Origin: Ctenosaura bakeri
Lineage: Eukaryota > Chordata > Lepidosauria > Squamata > Iguanidae
Length of the DNA: 64,000 bases
Assembly: GCA_948474755.1 (NCBI GenBank)
Contig: CAOLHI010000493.1
Coordinates: forward strand, 248,001 to 312,000
Direction: 5' to 3'
Below, piece after piece: positions 33,303-44,364 of the stretch. How positions within the stretch are numbered: position 1 is the first letter of the stretch; every line of letters begins with the position of its first letter. Under the pieces are notes generated by a model. The model was not told the origin of the DNA. It searched no databases and saw only the letters and a list, made by a program, of their open reading frames with translations. Both the position numbers and the translations under genes were made by a program.

Positions 33303-33959
33303 CTGTTCTTCCCATTCTTCTGCCTCTCGCTGCCACTGCAGGAAATCCTCTGCCAATTCCACTGCCCAGTCACAAGTCTCTGGGCCGCGCTCCCTAACCC
33401 AGCTCTCCATCTCTGGTGGCAGGACAGCCAAGAACTGCTCCAAGATCAGCAGCTCCAGGATCTCCTCCTTGCTGCGCCTATCTGGCTCCAGCCACCCATA
33501 ACAGAGTTCCTCCAGTTGGAGATAAGCTGCCCGGGGCCCCTCGGCCTCCTTGTAGAGGAAGTTCCGGAAGCGTTGACGCTGGAGTTCTACATCCATGTTC
33601 CCGTCGCTCATTATGTCTTCCTTCCCTTCCGGGCAGCCCTCTTGCTCTTCAGCTTTCAGGTTCAGGGAATGGATCTCTTCTCCCTCTTCACACTGGGCCT
33701 CTGAGACAACCAGAGAGGCCTTAGCTCCCAATGGCGGGATGTTGCCCCAGCCAGAGCAGGAGGGCTCTCCTGCCTTCAGGAACTCCTGCCACTGGCCCTC
33801 CCAGAGCTGCAAGTCCCCCTCCTCGGGCTCTGACTTAACCTGGGGCACAGTCCCCTCACACAGACTGTCTCTGCTGCTCTCAGCCTGGAGGCTGTTCCCA
33901 GATTCATTGGGTGCCCCCAAAGGATGAGGGCCTCCTGCAGCTGTCTCCTTTACTTTCAT
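33303..33959 (-). CDS. Gene A exon: SCAN domain exon (N-terminal part)
   Basis: Encodes residues 1-219. SCAN mediates homo- and heterodimerisation between zinc-finger factors in the nucleus. The start is ATG 33959 ([12 protein letters not shown]), because a strong acceptor (CTCTTTGTTGCACAG) lies 31 bp upstream and the open frame beyond it is intronic. Residues 49-73 hold a motif shared with Gene B ([20 protein letters not shown]). SCAN spans about 127-212: [19 protein letters not shown], then [20 protein letters not shown], then [21 protein letters not shown] at 41-47 is a SUMO-type site. The donor is CAG|GTGAGG in phase 0. Unlike Gene P there is no capsid-like N-terminal half. Confidence 0.93.
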
Positions 33960-34013
33960 CTTGTGAGGTTTCTTCCCAAGGAGGTGTCTGTGCAACAAAG
34001 AGAAGGAAAAAGG

Positions 34014-34250
34014 CAACCATGGAATACACTATCATAAGATGGTTAGTTATGGCTATCAAGTGCTTCCCATTGCAACATTCAGCTGTGGAACTCCCTGCCA
34101 CAAGATGGCTAGTCATGGCTGTCACCTTCTTCGCATTGCATCAAGCTCAGCTGTGGAACTCCCTGCCACAAGATGGCTGATCACGGTTCCCAATTTCTTC
34201 CTATGGTATGGAGTTCAGCTGTGGAACTCACTACCACGAGATTACTAGTA
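34014..34250 (+). repeat. 68-bp tandem repeat, about 3.5 units
   Basis: CTGTGGAACTCCCTGCCACA and variants recur at 34083, 34151 and 34219, exactly 68 bp apart, and a diverged unit begins near 34016. The unit resembles the C-terminus-coding end of a LINE (WNSLPQDG in one frame). It lies just upstream of the Gene A SCAN exon. Confidence 0.8.
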
Positions 34251-34521
34251 GCTGTTGTCAATCTGCATTTTAAAAGGAGATGGATAAATTAATGGGAGTT
34301 TAGGGCCATCACTGCCTACTAGCTAGGATGCCTATATATAAAATGGCCTATATTAATTGCCGTATGCCTAAGAATACCAGCTGCTGGGAAGCATGAGTGG
34401 GGAGTCCTATTTCCATGGGCACTTGGCCCACCACTGAGCTAACAGAACACTGGACTGGGAGCCTGGTAATAGATGGGCCCTCAGTCTGAACCAATGTGGC
34501 TTATAGGATCATAGAACTGAA

Positions 34522-34724
34522 GGCCATTTCCACACTACTCTTATTATAATGCTATTATTCTACTTTCAACCTCCTGTGGAATTCTGGGGTTTGTAGTTTA
34601 CTAAGGCCAAAGAGTTATCTGGCTGAGAATTCTAAAGGACCCTCCCTAAACTGCAAACCCCAGGATTCTACAAGAGGTTGAAAGTGGAATAATAGCACTT
34701 TAACAGTGTAGTACAGAAATGGCT
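34522..34724. mobile_element. Palindromic MITE, copy 10
   Basis: Long-centre subtype, GGCCATTTCCACACTACTC to GTACAGAAATGGC. The stretch 34725-35284 has no recognisable feature. Confidence 0.78.
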
Positions 34725-35284
34725 GTAGAATTGCCTGCAGGAAGTCAGCATCATAGCATGGGGCAACAAATCCTAATGTAACACAGAGGCATATCTTGCT
34801 GACAGCAAAGCCCCTTTCTATGCTTGCCCATTGTCTATCTTGAAGTTTTTAAGCAGCACTGGAAAAATAGTGAAGGAGGGCTGGAGAAAAACAGGAGTGT
34901 TATGACCAATAAATGATGCAATAAAGCTTGAGCTAAAAGAGAAGAATGAGATTTAGCCAACCTTACTGTAATCCTGTATGCCTACCTATAGCTGGTGAGA
35001 TAAACAGCAGCTACCTCCAGAAACCCTTACCGATCATGTGAAAACAGCAAAAAGGAAAGATAGTAGATAAGCCTGTCTCATGAGGTACCTTCCAAGCATG
35101 TTTAAAACGCACAGATCTATGCTTTGCCAACAAAATGGAAATTGTAAGAAAAGTGGAGACTGGCGAAAGAAAGAAAAAATCACCCTTGGATGCACTTTGG
35201 AAGAAGCTTCTGAATAGTCTTTAGAAGATTTTGGTTTTTTTCTGCAAGGCTTGAGCTGGTTGTTTCATTTCACGTGCACCTGGG

Positions 35285-35467
35285 TAAGAGCGGTCTGACC
35301 ATAGAATGCACTGCTTGGGAGTGTGGTGGAGTCTCCTTCTTTGAAGGTTTTCCAACAGAGGCTGGATGGCCATCTGTCAGGAATGCTTTGATGGTGTATT
35401 CCTGCATGGCAGAATGGAGTTGGACTCAATGGCCTTGTGGTCTCTTCCAACTCTATGATTCTATGCT
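35285..35467 (+). mobile_element. CR1 LINE 3' end
   Basis: GTGTGGTGGAGTCTCCTTCT through GGCTGGATGGCCATCTGTC to CCAACTCTATGATTCTATG, the CR1 terminus. Confidence 0.8.
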
Positions 35468-35659
35468 GTCACTTTTGAATAAAACATTTGCTAGCACATG
35501 TTGAATTCTTCCTCTTTTTTTCTGTTGTCAATACCTATCACTATTCTTTCCAAGCTATTTCTGCTGCGGGTACCAAATTTTCTGTTAAAGAATTAATAGC
35601 CAGAAACACATCTCCTTTATTAATTGAGGCATACTTGTGTGTCTATATGTATAAAGGCA

Positions 35660-35870
35660 CAATCTCTTTTGGTGCACTGTTTCCAGTTCTTGTCACCTCT
35701 GTTAAAAAAACCAAAGCAATATTGTATGGCTGCAAAAGGGTCAGTCAAAATGGCCAGGGGTCTGGAGCATCTCCCCTACAAGGAAAGATTACATTGTAGT
35801 TGTTTGGTTTAGCAAACAAAGCTGAGTAAGAATGGCCACAGCAGGAGTTTACAAAACTCTGCAATGTACT
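35660..35870 (+). mobile_element. CR1/L3-like LINE fragment
   Basis: A frame here reads KMARGLEHLPYKERLH, resembling the reverse-transcriptase thumb of CR1-group LINEs (compare [18 protein letters not shown] in the copy at 60 kb). Flanks to 36266 are unassigned. Confidence 0.5.
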
Positions 35871-36266
35871 AAAAACTGGATAGACCAAGGCTTCTGTTTG
35901 TCCACCTACAGATAAGAATAAGAAATAGATCATGGAATGAAATCGATTTCCTCCAAGTGGGAAAATACTCTGACCTAACTTGTGAATTCACTGATACAAG
36001 AGGCAGTGAACTTAAGAGCTGAGATGCGGTTAGACCAGCCTCTTGGAACTTGGTGCCCTGCAGAGGTAATGGGCTACCTCTCCTACCAACCCCAGGAAGT
36101 CCTTATTGGGATGTTCTTGTGAGTGGGGTGTTCCACATGAGTAGGTAAATTTATTGAGTTGTCAGGTATCACTGCTAAAAGAGCCTCTAAATTCAGCAGT
36201 AGTCTACCTCAGATTATCAGATGCTGGGGAAGTGCATCCAAATTCTTGTGTCCTTAAAAATAAATA

Positions 36267-36655
36267 CAGTCACCCTTCCACATTTGCTAGGGTTAGGGGC
36301 ACAGGACCCCCGTGAAAATGGAAAAACCATGAATAACTCTAGGTCCTCCCAAACCATATTGAACACACAAAAAAGTAGGATCACCATATCCAACCTACCA
36401 TGGATTCCTTTGAGGCATCAGGGTTCCTTCACAAGGCAGAAGTGGGGGGCTGGTGGGGCTTACGGCCACCTCCACTGCTGCCCCACACCACTTTTAATAG
36501 GGACTTACAAGCCTTGTTCGCAGTTTCTCAGTCTCACGAGGCTTGCAGTGCCTATTAAAAATGACATAGGGAGCAGCATCGGTGACAGCAAATAATCTGT
36601 GAATAACCAGATGCACAAAAGTGAAACCCACAAATGTGGAGGGCTGACTGTAGCA
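36267..36655. mobile_element. TIR DNA transposon, opposite orientation
   Basis: Starts CAGTCACCCTTCCACATTTG and ends AAATGTGGAGGGCTGACTG, inverted termini of about 20 bp flanked by A or TA. Homologous in reverse to 28305 and 57732. Confidence 0.72.
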
Positions 36656-37227
36656 GGCAACATCTCATTCCAAGGCAATTAAAACCACTCATACCCACAG
36701 CTAAGCCTGGAAAAGTTGCTTTTTTTGAACTGAAGTTTAAAGCAGAGAAGAAAAGTGAATTAATTGGATTTATGTAAATTAGGATTTATCATTCCACACT
36801 GGATTCAGTGAGTCATTTGTATCAAGAATAGCAATTCGTTTAAGGTCTACAACAAATCCCAGCCAAATCCCAGCCACTGATCATGCTGATAGGGAGGGGG
36901 GGGGATTCTGGGATCTGTAGTTCAAAATATAAATAATCCAAGGTCTGCCTCTAAACCACCCACCCAGCATTATGTTACACCTGATTTGAGGCATTCAAGT
37001 AGAGCTGGGACTCGTGGGGTCCTCCAAATGTTATTGGGTTGCAGCTCCCAGCATCCCCAACCACCAATGGTGTGGCCTGGGGCTGCTGGATCTCACAGTT
37101 CAACAACATCTGGAGCACCTCGGGATTCCCACTCCTGCAGGAAAGGAAACACAGAGGAAAATAGCAGGGACCACTTACTACACGGGGGGAGATTCATTCC
37201 TTCCCCTCCCAAACCCAAAGAACTAAC

Positions 37228-37265
37228 CTGTTTTCTTCTTCTGCCTTTCCCCCGCCGCTTTTTAG
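37228..37265 (-). other. Candidate non-coding 5' UTR exon of Gene A
   Basis: On the minus strand, TTTTTGTCTTTTTCAG precedes and CAG|GTTAGT follows a 38-bp segment. It lies between the GC-rich region at 37.6 kb and the SCAN exon. Transcript data would be decisive. Confidence 0.4.
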
Positions 37266-37479
37266 CTGAAAAAGACAAAAATTTTAAAACATCAGGCAGG
37301 AATTCCAGTTTCCAACCGTGCAACAGACAAAGGGAAATATTTCTTCTGATTTATCTTTCCCCCTTCCACCCCCTTTTCTTCCCTCGCAGCCGTGGCGCGG
37401 CACCTTTGGCCTTTCAGGCACTTTGGACTTCAACTCCCAGAAGCCCCAGCCAGCCGGGCCAATGGTAAGGGATTGTAGG

Positions 37480-37800
37480 AGTTGTAGTCCAAAATTACCT
37501 GGGGGGACCAAAGCTTCCCTTCCCCCCTTCCCGACTTAGAGCCAGGTTCCTCCCCCGCCTCGTAAGCCGCCCTGGTCGTCGTCGTCGCCCCCTTGGGCCC
37601 CCCAGCCGGCTTTTCACTCACTGCTCCCAAATGGCCGCCCCCCACAAATCCCCCAGGAGAAATTCAAAACCAGCCTTCTGAGGAGGGGGGAGGAGCTTCG
37701 CCAGCGGTCTCGCGCAGACAGGAAGGAACCCGCCGGGCGAAGCGGCCGCTCATAACCGTTGCAACAACCCTTCCTTCCGGTGCCTCTCTAGGAAGCCCCA
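37480..37800 (-). promoter_or_regulatory. GC-rich, CpG-containing probable promoter of Gene A
   Basis: This stretch is far richer in G, C and CpG than its surroundings, with GCGGCCGC, repeated GTCGTC and CCGGGCGAAGCGG. On the minus strand a candidate first exon ends GGGAGCA|GTGAGTG (exon boundary 37622), next to GGCGGCCATTTGGG, a YY1-like core. No TATA box is evident, as usual for zinc-finger gene promoters. It may serve the plus strand as well. Confidence 0.6.
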
Positions 37801-37885
37801 AGCTCGATGGTCTTAACTGTTCCCATGGGGCCACACCCATCCTCTCAGCTTATTCTAGTAGGGTGCTAAGGCAGGCTGGGCGGTT

Positions 37886-38043
37886 GGCCGTTTCCGCCCT
37901 GGACTGTTATAGCGCTATTGTTCCACTTGCAACATCCTATGGACTCCTGCCGGGAGGCCCCTCCCGAAACTGCAAACCCCAGGACCCCATAGGATGTTGC
38001 AAGCGGAACAATAGCGCTATAACAGTCCAGTGCGGAAATGGCC
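37886..38043. mobile_element. Palindromic MITE, copy 11
   Basis: GGCCGTTTCCGCCCTGGAC to GTCCAGTGCGGAAATGGCC, almost perfect arms with a reduced centre. Confidence 0.85.
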
Positions 38044-38333
38044 AAAGTGGTTAGGTGGTAAATGTGTCCCCTTTGTTGCTTTTCATACTGCGTACGACTG
38101 GTGGGGCAACATGAAGCCATTGCCCTCTTTTGAGGAAAATTCTGCACCCCTGTGAAATTTTCCCTCAGTCCCCACACTTCTAGCATTGAAGAGAGAGAGA
38201 TGCTGAAAATCATCCAGACCGGATATGGTGGCTTTAATGCCATGTTGTATTGCATCTGAAGCAGTGGACTGATAGCCCTGAAAGCTCATGGGTGTATGTG
38301 CACACAATGACATGTTGAAAGATACGGTTACTA

Positions 38334-38602
38334 GGGGCCTTTCCTCACTACACTGTTATAGTGCTATTATTCCACTTTCAACATCCTGTGGAAAGGCCCC
38401 AGGAGTCCCATCCAACGGTTTGCAAGAGAAAGCGTCTTCCCTACTCACAATCCTTTGGAATCGGGGCTTTGCAGTTGAGGGATGGGCCTTAAGCGTTCTC
38501 AGCCAGAGAGCTCTTGGGCCTCAGTGAACTACAAACCCCAGAATTCCACAGGACATTGAAAGTGGAATAATCGCACTATAACAGTGTCGTGCGGAAAGGC
38601 CC
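38334..38602. mobile_element. Palindromic MITE, copy 12, with extra internal sequence
   Basis: GGGGCCTTTCCTCACTACAC to GTCGTGCGGAAAGGCCC, flanked by CTA and TTA. An extra segment of about 65 bp (from about 38393) begins with GGAAAGGCCCC, a copy of the element's own terminus, suggesting internal rearrangement. Confidence 0.72.
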
Positions 38603-38744
38603 TTAAACTCGGGTTTTTAAAAATCTGAACGTTATCCTCTGTGTAGCTCTAGTTGATGCTTAAAATTTTTTATGCTTAACAACATCATCACCAGGACTGG
38701 CATCCTGTGACATCACAAAGAGTCGTCTCCAGAGATCCATTCAC

Positions 38745-38950
38745 ATTACATAAATTGTAGCATGATGATTCCACTTTAACTCTCAAGGCTCCATTCCTTT
38801 GGGATCCAGGTGTCTGTCGTCTGATGAGCCACTACAGCCCTTTCTAGATGTCCCTCCCTAAACTCCAGCTCCCAGGATTCCAAGGGATGTTGCCATGGCA
38901 GTTAAAGTGGAAATGTAGCACTCTCATTGTGTAGTGTGAATAGGCTTCAG
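38745..38950. mobile_element. MITE of the second family
   Basis: Contains GATTCCACTTTAACTC mirrored by GCAGTTAAAGTGGAAATG and ends GTGTAGTGTGAATAGGC, as in the outer MITE at 8277. From 38951 to 39725 I see no recognisable feature. Confidence 0.55.
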
Positions 38951-39725
38951 GTCTCAAGTTTTGTGGAACGGTCTTCACCTAGCAACGCTAACTGGAATAG
39001 TAGGCCAAAAACATCTGGAAGTCAACAGTAGGCCACCTTTGGTCTAGGTCTTTTGGCCTACACCTCTTATCATCCCCTGATCCTTGAACGTTCTGGCTGG
39101 GGCTTAAGGGGGTTGTAGTCCAAAATGCATGAAGTGACCCAGCTCGTGGCAGCACAGCCCAATGTCTTAGCCAACATCCTGGGTGAACTGCGGTTGCGTA
39201 TGTCCAGAATTGTTTGCAACACAGTGCTTCCTAAATAGTCAGGTTTCCTTCAGGTTGAGGAATTACAGCTGCAAGATCCAAAACATTTATTTTAGTGCAT
39301 GATTAGATTACGGTATTTTAAGCATTTCCGAGGATAATAGGTTTTAAATCAACAAGCAGTAAGGGCAGTGTGGAAAGGAATGATCTTAGATCCTGGTGAG
39401 CTTCCTATGTTCAACACGAGACATGCATATTCTTCATTTATCACAAGAAGCTGATTCGGGAGCTCCTGCCCTTGGGAGTTTTGCTGGAATCAAGGTGGGA
39501 ATTACTAAGGTTTAAAAAAAAGGGGGAGAGGAAGGAAAGGGGGAACAAGATAGAACTACAGAAGGATTTTAGGTGGGGTGGGGTGAGGAGAAATGGCATT
39601 TTCAGAAATTCATGCAGTGGTGTTTTTTTTCTCCTAAACTCAAAACAGAGATTAAAAGAAAAGTAAGAATGAAATTCCCAGATGGTACTTTTTCCAGCTT
39701 CCTAAGCTTTTAGTGCAGGCTTATA

Positions 39726-40290
39726 ATTTAGAATCCTAGAATCCTATTGCTGGAAGAGATCTCAAAGACCACCCAGTTCAACCCTGTTCTCCTATGCAGT
39801 AATACACAAAGAAAGCATTCCCAACAGTTGGCCAGCCAGCCTTTGTTTAAAAACCTCCAAAGAAGCATATTCTATTATTGAACAGTTGTTGTTGTGGTGT
39901 CATGCCTTCAAGTCGTTTCTGACATATGGCGACCCTAAGGTGAATCTATCATGGGGTTTTCTGAGGCTGAGAGTGTGTGATGCCCCCAAGGTCATCCAGT
40001 CGGTTTCCATGGCTGAGCAGGGAATTGAACTCCAGTCTCCAGGGTTGTAGTCACACTCAAACCACTACACCACACTGGCTCTTAAACAGCTCAACATCAG
40101 GAAGTTCCTCCTAATGTTTAGATGGAATCTTTTTCTGCAGTTTGAATCAATTGCTCCATATCCTAGCCTCTGGAGCCTGCAGAAAATAATCTTGCTCCAC
40201 CCTTTCATATGACATCTTTTGAAATACTTAAACATGGCTGTCATGTTACCTCTTAACCTTTTTTCTCCAGGCTAACCATATCCAGCTCCC
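39726..40290 (-). mobile_element. CR1 LINE 3' end split by a SINE
   Basis: The complement of 39726-39888 and 40083-40290 is the CR1 terminal region (GGTTTTTAAACAAAGGCTGG; GTTAAGAGGTAACATGACAG). A minus-strand SINE sits between, with similar GAACAG / AAACAG flanks. Confidence 0.75.
39889..40082 (-). mobile_element. tRNA-derived SINE inside CR1
   Basis: The complement runs from a head (AGCCAGTGTGGTGTAGTGGT) to the tail ending CACAACAACAA. It is among the most complete SINE copies here. Confidence 0.8.
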
Positions 40291-40419
40291 TGTGTATGCT
40301 TATTTAAACTGCATTTAAACTGAAAACAGCAGTTTAACATACGCTTAATAGTTACCTTTCCCCCTTTCAATCTAAAAACGGTTCAGATTTTTTTAGCTGA
40401 TTAATGATTACCTCAATAC

Positions 40420-41678
40420 CAGCGATGTAGACTCCAGCCAACTGACTCAGACTTAACGTCACTTCAGTGACTTGACGCGGACTCGATTCAACAATGAATG
40501 AGGCACTGACTTGACTCACCTCGAGACTTGTATATTTTTAGTGACTGACTTGCTGCCCTTGGTTCAGTAACACAACACATTCATCCAGAACAGCACTTCC
40601 ATCTCTTTTCACCTACTGGTCACATGATTATCCATCTCAAGCCCAAAGTGTGGGTGCATTTCTCAGGGGGACCAGCAAACAGGTTAGGCAATGGGTCTGA
40701 GGTGTGCCTAGCAGCCCATCCCCAAGGTATATCAGAGGATGTCAGATACTCAAGGTGAAGGCAGGCACTGTTTTCTAAGTGGCCGGCAGAAGTGGAGAAA
40801 TGTGGCCTTGGGCACAGGTGCTAGGTTTTTATGACTAGCCAGACCCAGAAGGTCTTTTGCCTCATCACCAAGTGAAGGTTGCCAAGGGGGAAAGTGAGTG
40901 GATCACCCCACAAGGTCCGGGGTGGTAGCGAGCCCTCAAAAAAGCTGGAGTATGCTCAATGTTTCACCTTTTAGGCTTTTTCCTAACTGGTCGCTGAGAG
41001 ATTTATGCTTTGCTGCCCGGCATGCTGCTGGTTCCACTTGCTGATATCTTTGCTGATTTACTGCTGTACTAATTGCTCTTTGCTATGCGGTTGGCTGCGT
41101 TATCTGAACTTCAGTGTCTTTAAAATAAACTAACAAGCACTGGGCTTAATTGAAGAGCTTTTGGAACTTTTGTTTTCTGCTCCACTGAAGTTGGCTGGCC
41201 GCAGCAAGGCGATACTTCCCTGTCAGCACTCTGTGTAAACTCTGAGGAGCTGTTTCACACCAACCCTGACAGAGGAGGCATCTAAAACTTTGTCTCAGAG
41301 CCAAGACAAGATTAGCTCCCAGAATGCAGGGTGCAATTCTCAGAGGGAAACAGCAAATGTGTTAGGTGACGGGCTTGAGGAGGAAGGAAGGATCCCTCCT
41401 TTTAAAGGTTTGGAAGCTTCAGTAATGGGGAGTAAGAAGGATCCTATTCCTCACTTCTGAAGTTGCAGATGGCAAAATTCCAAATGTGGATGGCCAACTC
41501 TGCTTAAATGGTTAAAACTGACTTTATTTGACTTTTGTCCAGAAATTCTGGAATATAGGTTGGGGTATAAAGTTGAGACTTTACATGAGACTTGACTTAA
41601 AAGTATCTTCAAGGACTTGAGATTTGACTTGAAACTTGAAGGGAGACTTGAGACTTGAAGTAAAAGACTACATTACTG
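40420..41678. mobile_element. hAT, second copy, carrying a solo LTR
   Basis: Starts CAGCGATGTAGACTCC and ends GACTACATTACTG, homologous along its length to 24053-24736. Flanked by the 8-bp duplication CTCAATAC (40412-40419, 41679-41686). The extra length is the LTR at 40740-41271. Confidence 0.87.
40740..41271 (+). mobile_element. Solo LTR (Gypsy-type) nested in hAT
   Basis: 532 bp starting TGTCAG and ending CTGACA, with a perfect 5-bp duplication GAGGA (40735-40739, 41272-41276). An AATAAA near 41118 sets plus orientation. The empty site is visible in the related hAT at 24 kb. A 5-bp duplication is usual for Ty3/Gypsy elements. Confidence 0.9.
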
Positions 41679-42121
41679 CTCAATACAGTCAACCCCTTTC
41701 TATTAACTTTCCCATCTCTGGTTCGAAGGGAAGCCAAAGGTTCTCAAGCCCAACCCCACTACTAATGCACTGCTAAAGTAACTCTGTCAGGTGGCCTTTT
41801 AGCTCCCTCTAAGGTCATCTGTTCCACTGCTAGCAACCGCTTACCCTCTGTGAGTCCTTGGTAATCTGCTCATTTTGGTACAGGTTTTTTCCAGTCTAAA
41901 ATGCTGACATTCTTCCCGCTAAGTTTAAAAGCTAGTCTTGAAAGCAAAATATTCTGGTATTTTTGTATCTACTCTCTTTTCCTTTGTTCCTACCGTCTTG
42001 CCACCAATCACTGGATTCAGTTTCAGAGAAATTCTGGGTGGGTTGCATTCCAGGAGTGGGCAGAGTCAAAAGCCAAAGGGTGTACCCTCAAAATACCAGC
42101 ATATTTTAGCTTCAGTAACTT

Positions 42122-42360
42122 AGGGCCAGCTTGCCTAAATACTCTAAAGGCACCAGATCTCGGCTGATCTTGGAAGCTAAGCAGTTTCAGCCCTGGCTTA
42201 ATACTTGAATGGGAAACTACCAACAAATACCAGGTGCTGTAGGCTGTATTTCAGAGGAATGGACTGGAAAAACCACCTCTGAGTATTTTTTGCCTATGAA
42301 ACTCACAGGGGATCACCATAGTCGACAGGTGACCTGAATGCACATACTTACACACAACTA
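42122..42360 (+). mobile_element. 5S rRNA-derived SINE
   Basis: The head resembles 5S rRNA: CGGCTGATCTTGGAAGCTAA, then TTGAATGGGAAACTACC, then GTGCTGTAGGCTG. The tail has CACCTCTGAGTATTTTTTGC and an L2-like GTCGACAGGTGACCTGAATG, ending in CA-rich sequence. Promoter boxes are partly degraded, and it is a retroposon, not a 5S gene. Confidence 0.8.
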
Positions 42361-42361
42361 A

Positions 42362-42590
42362 GGTCCTTTTCACACTACCCAATAATGGCAGTATGATTCC
42401 ACTTCCTCTGCCATGGCAACATCCCGTGGAATCCTGGTTGTTGTAGTTTTGGGAGGCACTAGAGCTGTCTGGCTGAGACTTTTAAATATTCCCCTTTAAA
42501 CTACAAATGCCAAGATTCCACAGGATCTTGCCATGACAGTTCAAGTGGAGTCACAACACTGTAAACTGTGTAGTGTGAAAGAGCCTGAGG
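42362..42590. mobile_element. MITE of the second family
   Basis: GGTCCTTTTCACACTACCC to GTGTAGTGTGAAAGAGCC, flanked by TAA and TGA. CTGCCATGGCAACATCC is mirrored by GGATCTTGCCATGACAG. Confidence 0.65.
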
Positions 42591-42892
42591 CCTTAAGAAA
42601 GACATTTCAACATTTCAAAACAGGATGCAGAGGGCAAAAGGTGGAAAGAGAAGGTGATGCACTTGGAGAATTTGAGAAGGCCAGACTGGGAACCCAGCTC
42701 CACAGCCTGTAGTTCCTCACCCCTGAAGCAACACTTTGGAGGAATCTGAAAACAGAAGGGAGATCTCTTCCAAGAAGAAATCAGTGAAGACAAGTAGAAA
42801 AACCAGGAAGAAGAAAAATACAGAGGAGAAACAGAGTTGAAACACCATGCAGAATATATCAAATTTAGAACAGAATAGAGAAGTGTAAGAGT

Positions 42893-43072
42893 TAGCACAG
42901 GAATCTCCACTCAGCCATGGAAACCCACTGTGTGACCCTGGGCAAATCACACTCTCTCAGCCTCAGAGAGGAAGGCAACCCCTTCTCAACAAACCTTTCC
43001 AAGAAAACCCAATAGGTTCCCCTTAGCATTGCCATAAGATGGAAATGACTTGAAGGCACGCAACAATGAGAA
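42893..43072 (+). mobile_element. tRNA-derived SINE
   Basis: Body GTGACCCTGGGCAAATCACA and tail GACTTGAAGGCACGCAACAA; the extreme 5' head is eroded. Confidence 0.7.
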
Positions 43073-43295
43073 GACAAAAAGAAAAGTTACAACAGTCATT
43101 GTGGGAAGGCTCTCACAAGACCTTTGCAGACAGGGATAAGAGAGTGTCAGTCAAAGCTCAGAAAAGTTACTTTTGTGGACTATAGTACCCAGAATCCTCC
43201 CATCAGCATGACAACAAGGGCAGATTCTAGAAAGTTAACTTTTCTAAGCTCTTGTTTGAGATTTATGTAAGAACCAAGAAACCCAGTCTGGCTTA

Positions 43296-43494
43296 GGTCC
43301 TTTCCACACTACACTGTTATAGTGCTATTATTCCATCTTGAACATCCTGTGGAATTCTGGGATTTGTAGCTTACTAAGGCCAAAGAGCTCTCTGGCTGAG
43401 AATTGTAAATGCCCCTCCCTAAAATGCAAACCCCAGGGTTCCACAGGATGTTGAAAGTAGAATAAGAGCACTATAACAGTGTAGTGAGGAAAGG
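43296..43494. mobile_element. Palindromic MITE, copy 13
   Basis: Long-centre subtype, GGTCCTTTCCACACTACAC to GTAGTGAGGAAAGG, with TTA before and TTG after. The region 43495-44364 contains an open frame (43772-44305) without recognisable protein features. Confidence 0.78.
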
Positions 43495-44364
43495 TTGTTA
43501 GACAGGTCAAGAGCTTTGAACGTAAGTGGAAAAAGAATCAGAATTTTTGAAAAATTCCCCTTCCTCATGGCTGATTACTTGCTCCCCCACCAGAAATAGG
43601 TAAAGCACTACAAAGACATCATGAACATGTCACATTATTCATTTCAGGAAGAGACATTGTCATATATTACACACTGTTATTTTCAGTGGCAAATGCACAT
43701 TTTCAGTACAATCTTGTTCAGTCCATTAGCTACAGGTTCAGGGTGGGAACCCTGCAGCCCTCCAGATATCATTGTACTCCAACTCCCAACAGCCCCAACA
43801 GAGGGTCATATATCAGGGATTATGCTGTCCAGCTGTAGTCCAACCAGAAACATTCCAGCCTACTGTAGCTAAAAAGCCTTTTAAGATTCATTTATTATTA
43901 TGTGTTAGGTGCCATATGACAATGGTGCAAAGGGAGAAGAGAGCCCCCTGCCCGCAGGCTAACAGTCTAGTGAAAGAACACATCAGATCTCCTGCCAGGC
44001 AGGAGATAAGAAGGGAAGGAAGGAAAAGAGGAGAGCTGGGAAAGTCTACTCTTGCTGGAGGACAACCCCCAGAACCTCCCCTAGAACCTCCCTGCCCCGG
44101 TCAAGAATTCTGGGAACATCCTACAAAAAAAGTAACTGTTTCCAAGTCTAGAAAAGAAAGAAAGCCCTGGGCAGCGGAGTCATTGGAAGGTGAGGATGGG
44201 ATGGGACACGCCAGGGCCATCCCAACAATTGGAAGCAAACAGGATGAAATGCAAAGCCGGAGGAGGGAGATGAGACACATTTTAGGCTTTGCCAGTTTAG
44301 GATAAAGAGTCAGTCCAAGAAACTGAAAATAAGAAAGCAGAGGGACATGATGGAAATAGCCAAA

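Noticed and set aside
33960..34016. Upstream in-frame start for Gene A at 34016
   Set aside because: A strong polypyrimidine tract and CAG acceptor lie between it and ATG 33959, so that stretch is intron.
42130..42245. Possible 5S rRNA gene
   Set aside because: Internal promoter elements are mutated and it runs directly into a SINE tail, so it is a retroposon.
43772..44305. 177-codon open frame on the plus strand
   Set aside because: Composition is repeat-like, with no homologous domain visible and no finger or SCAN context; probably chance.
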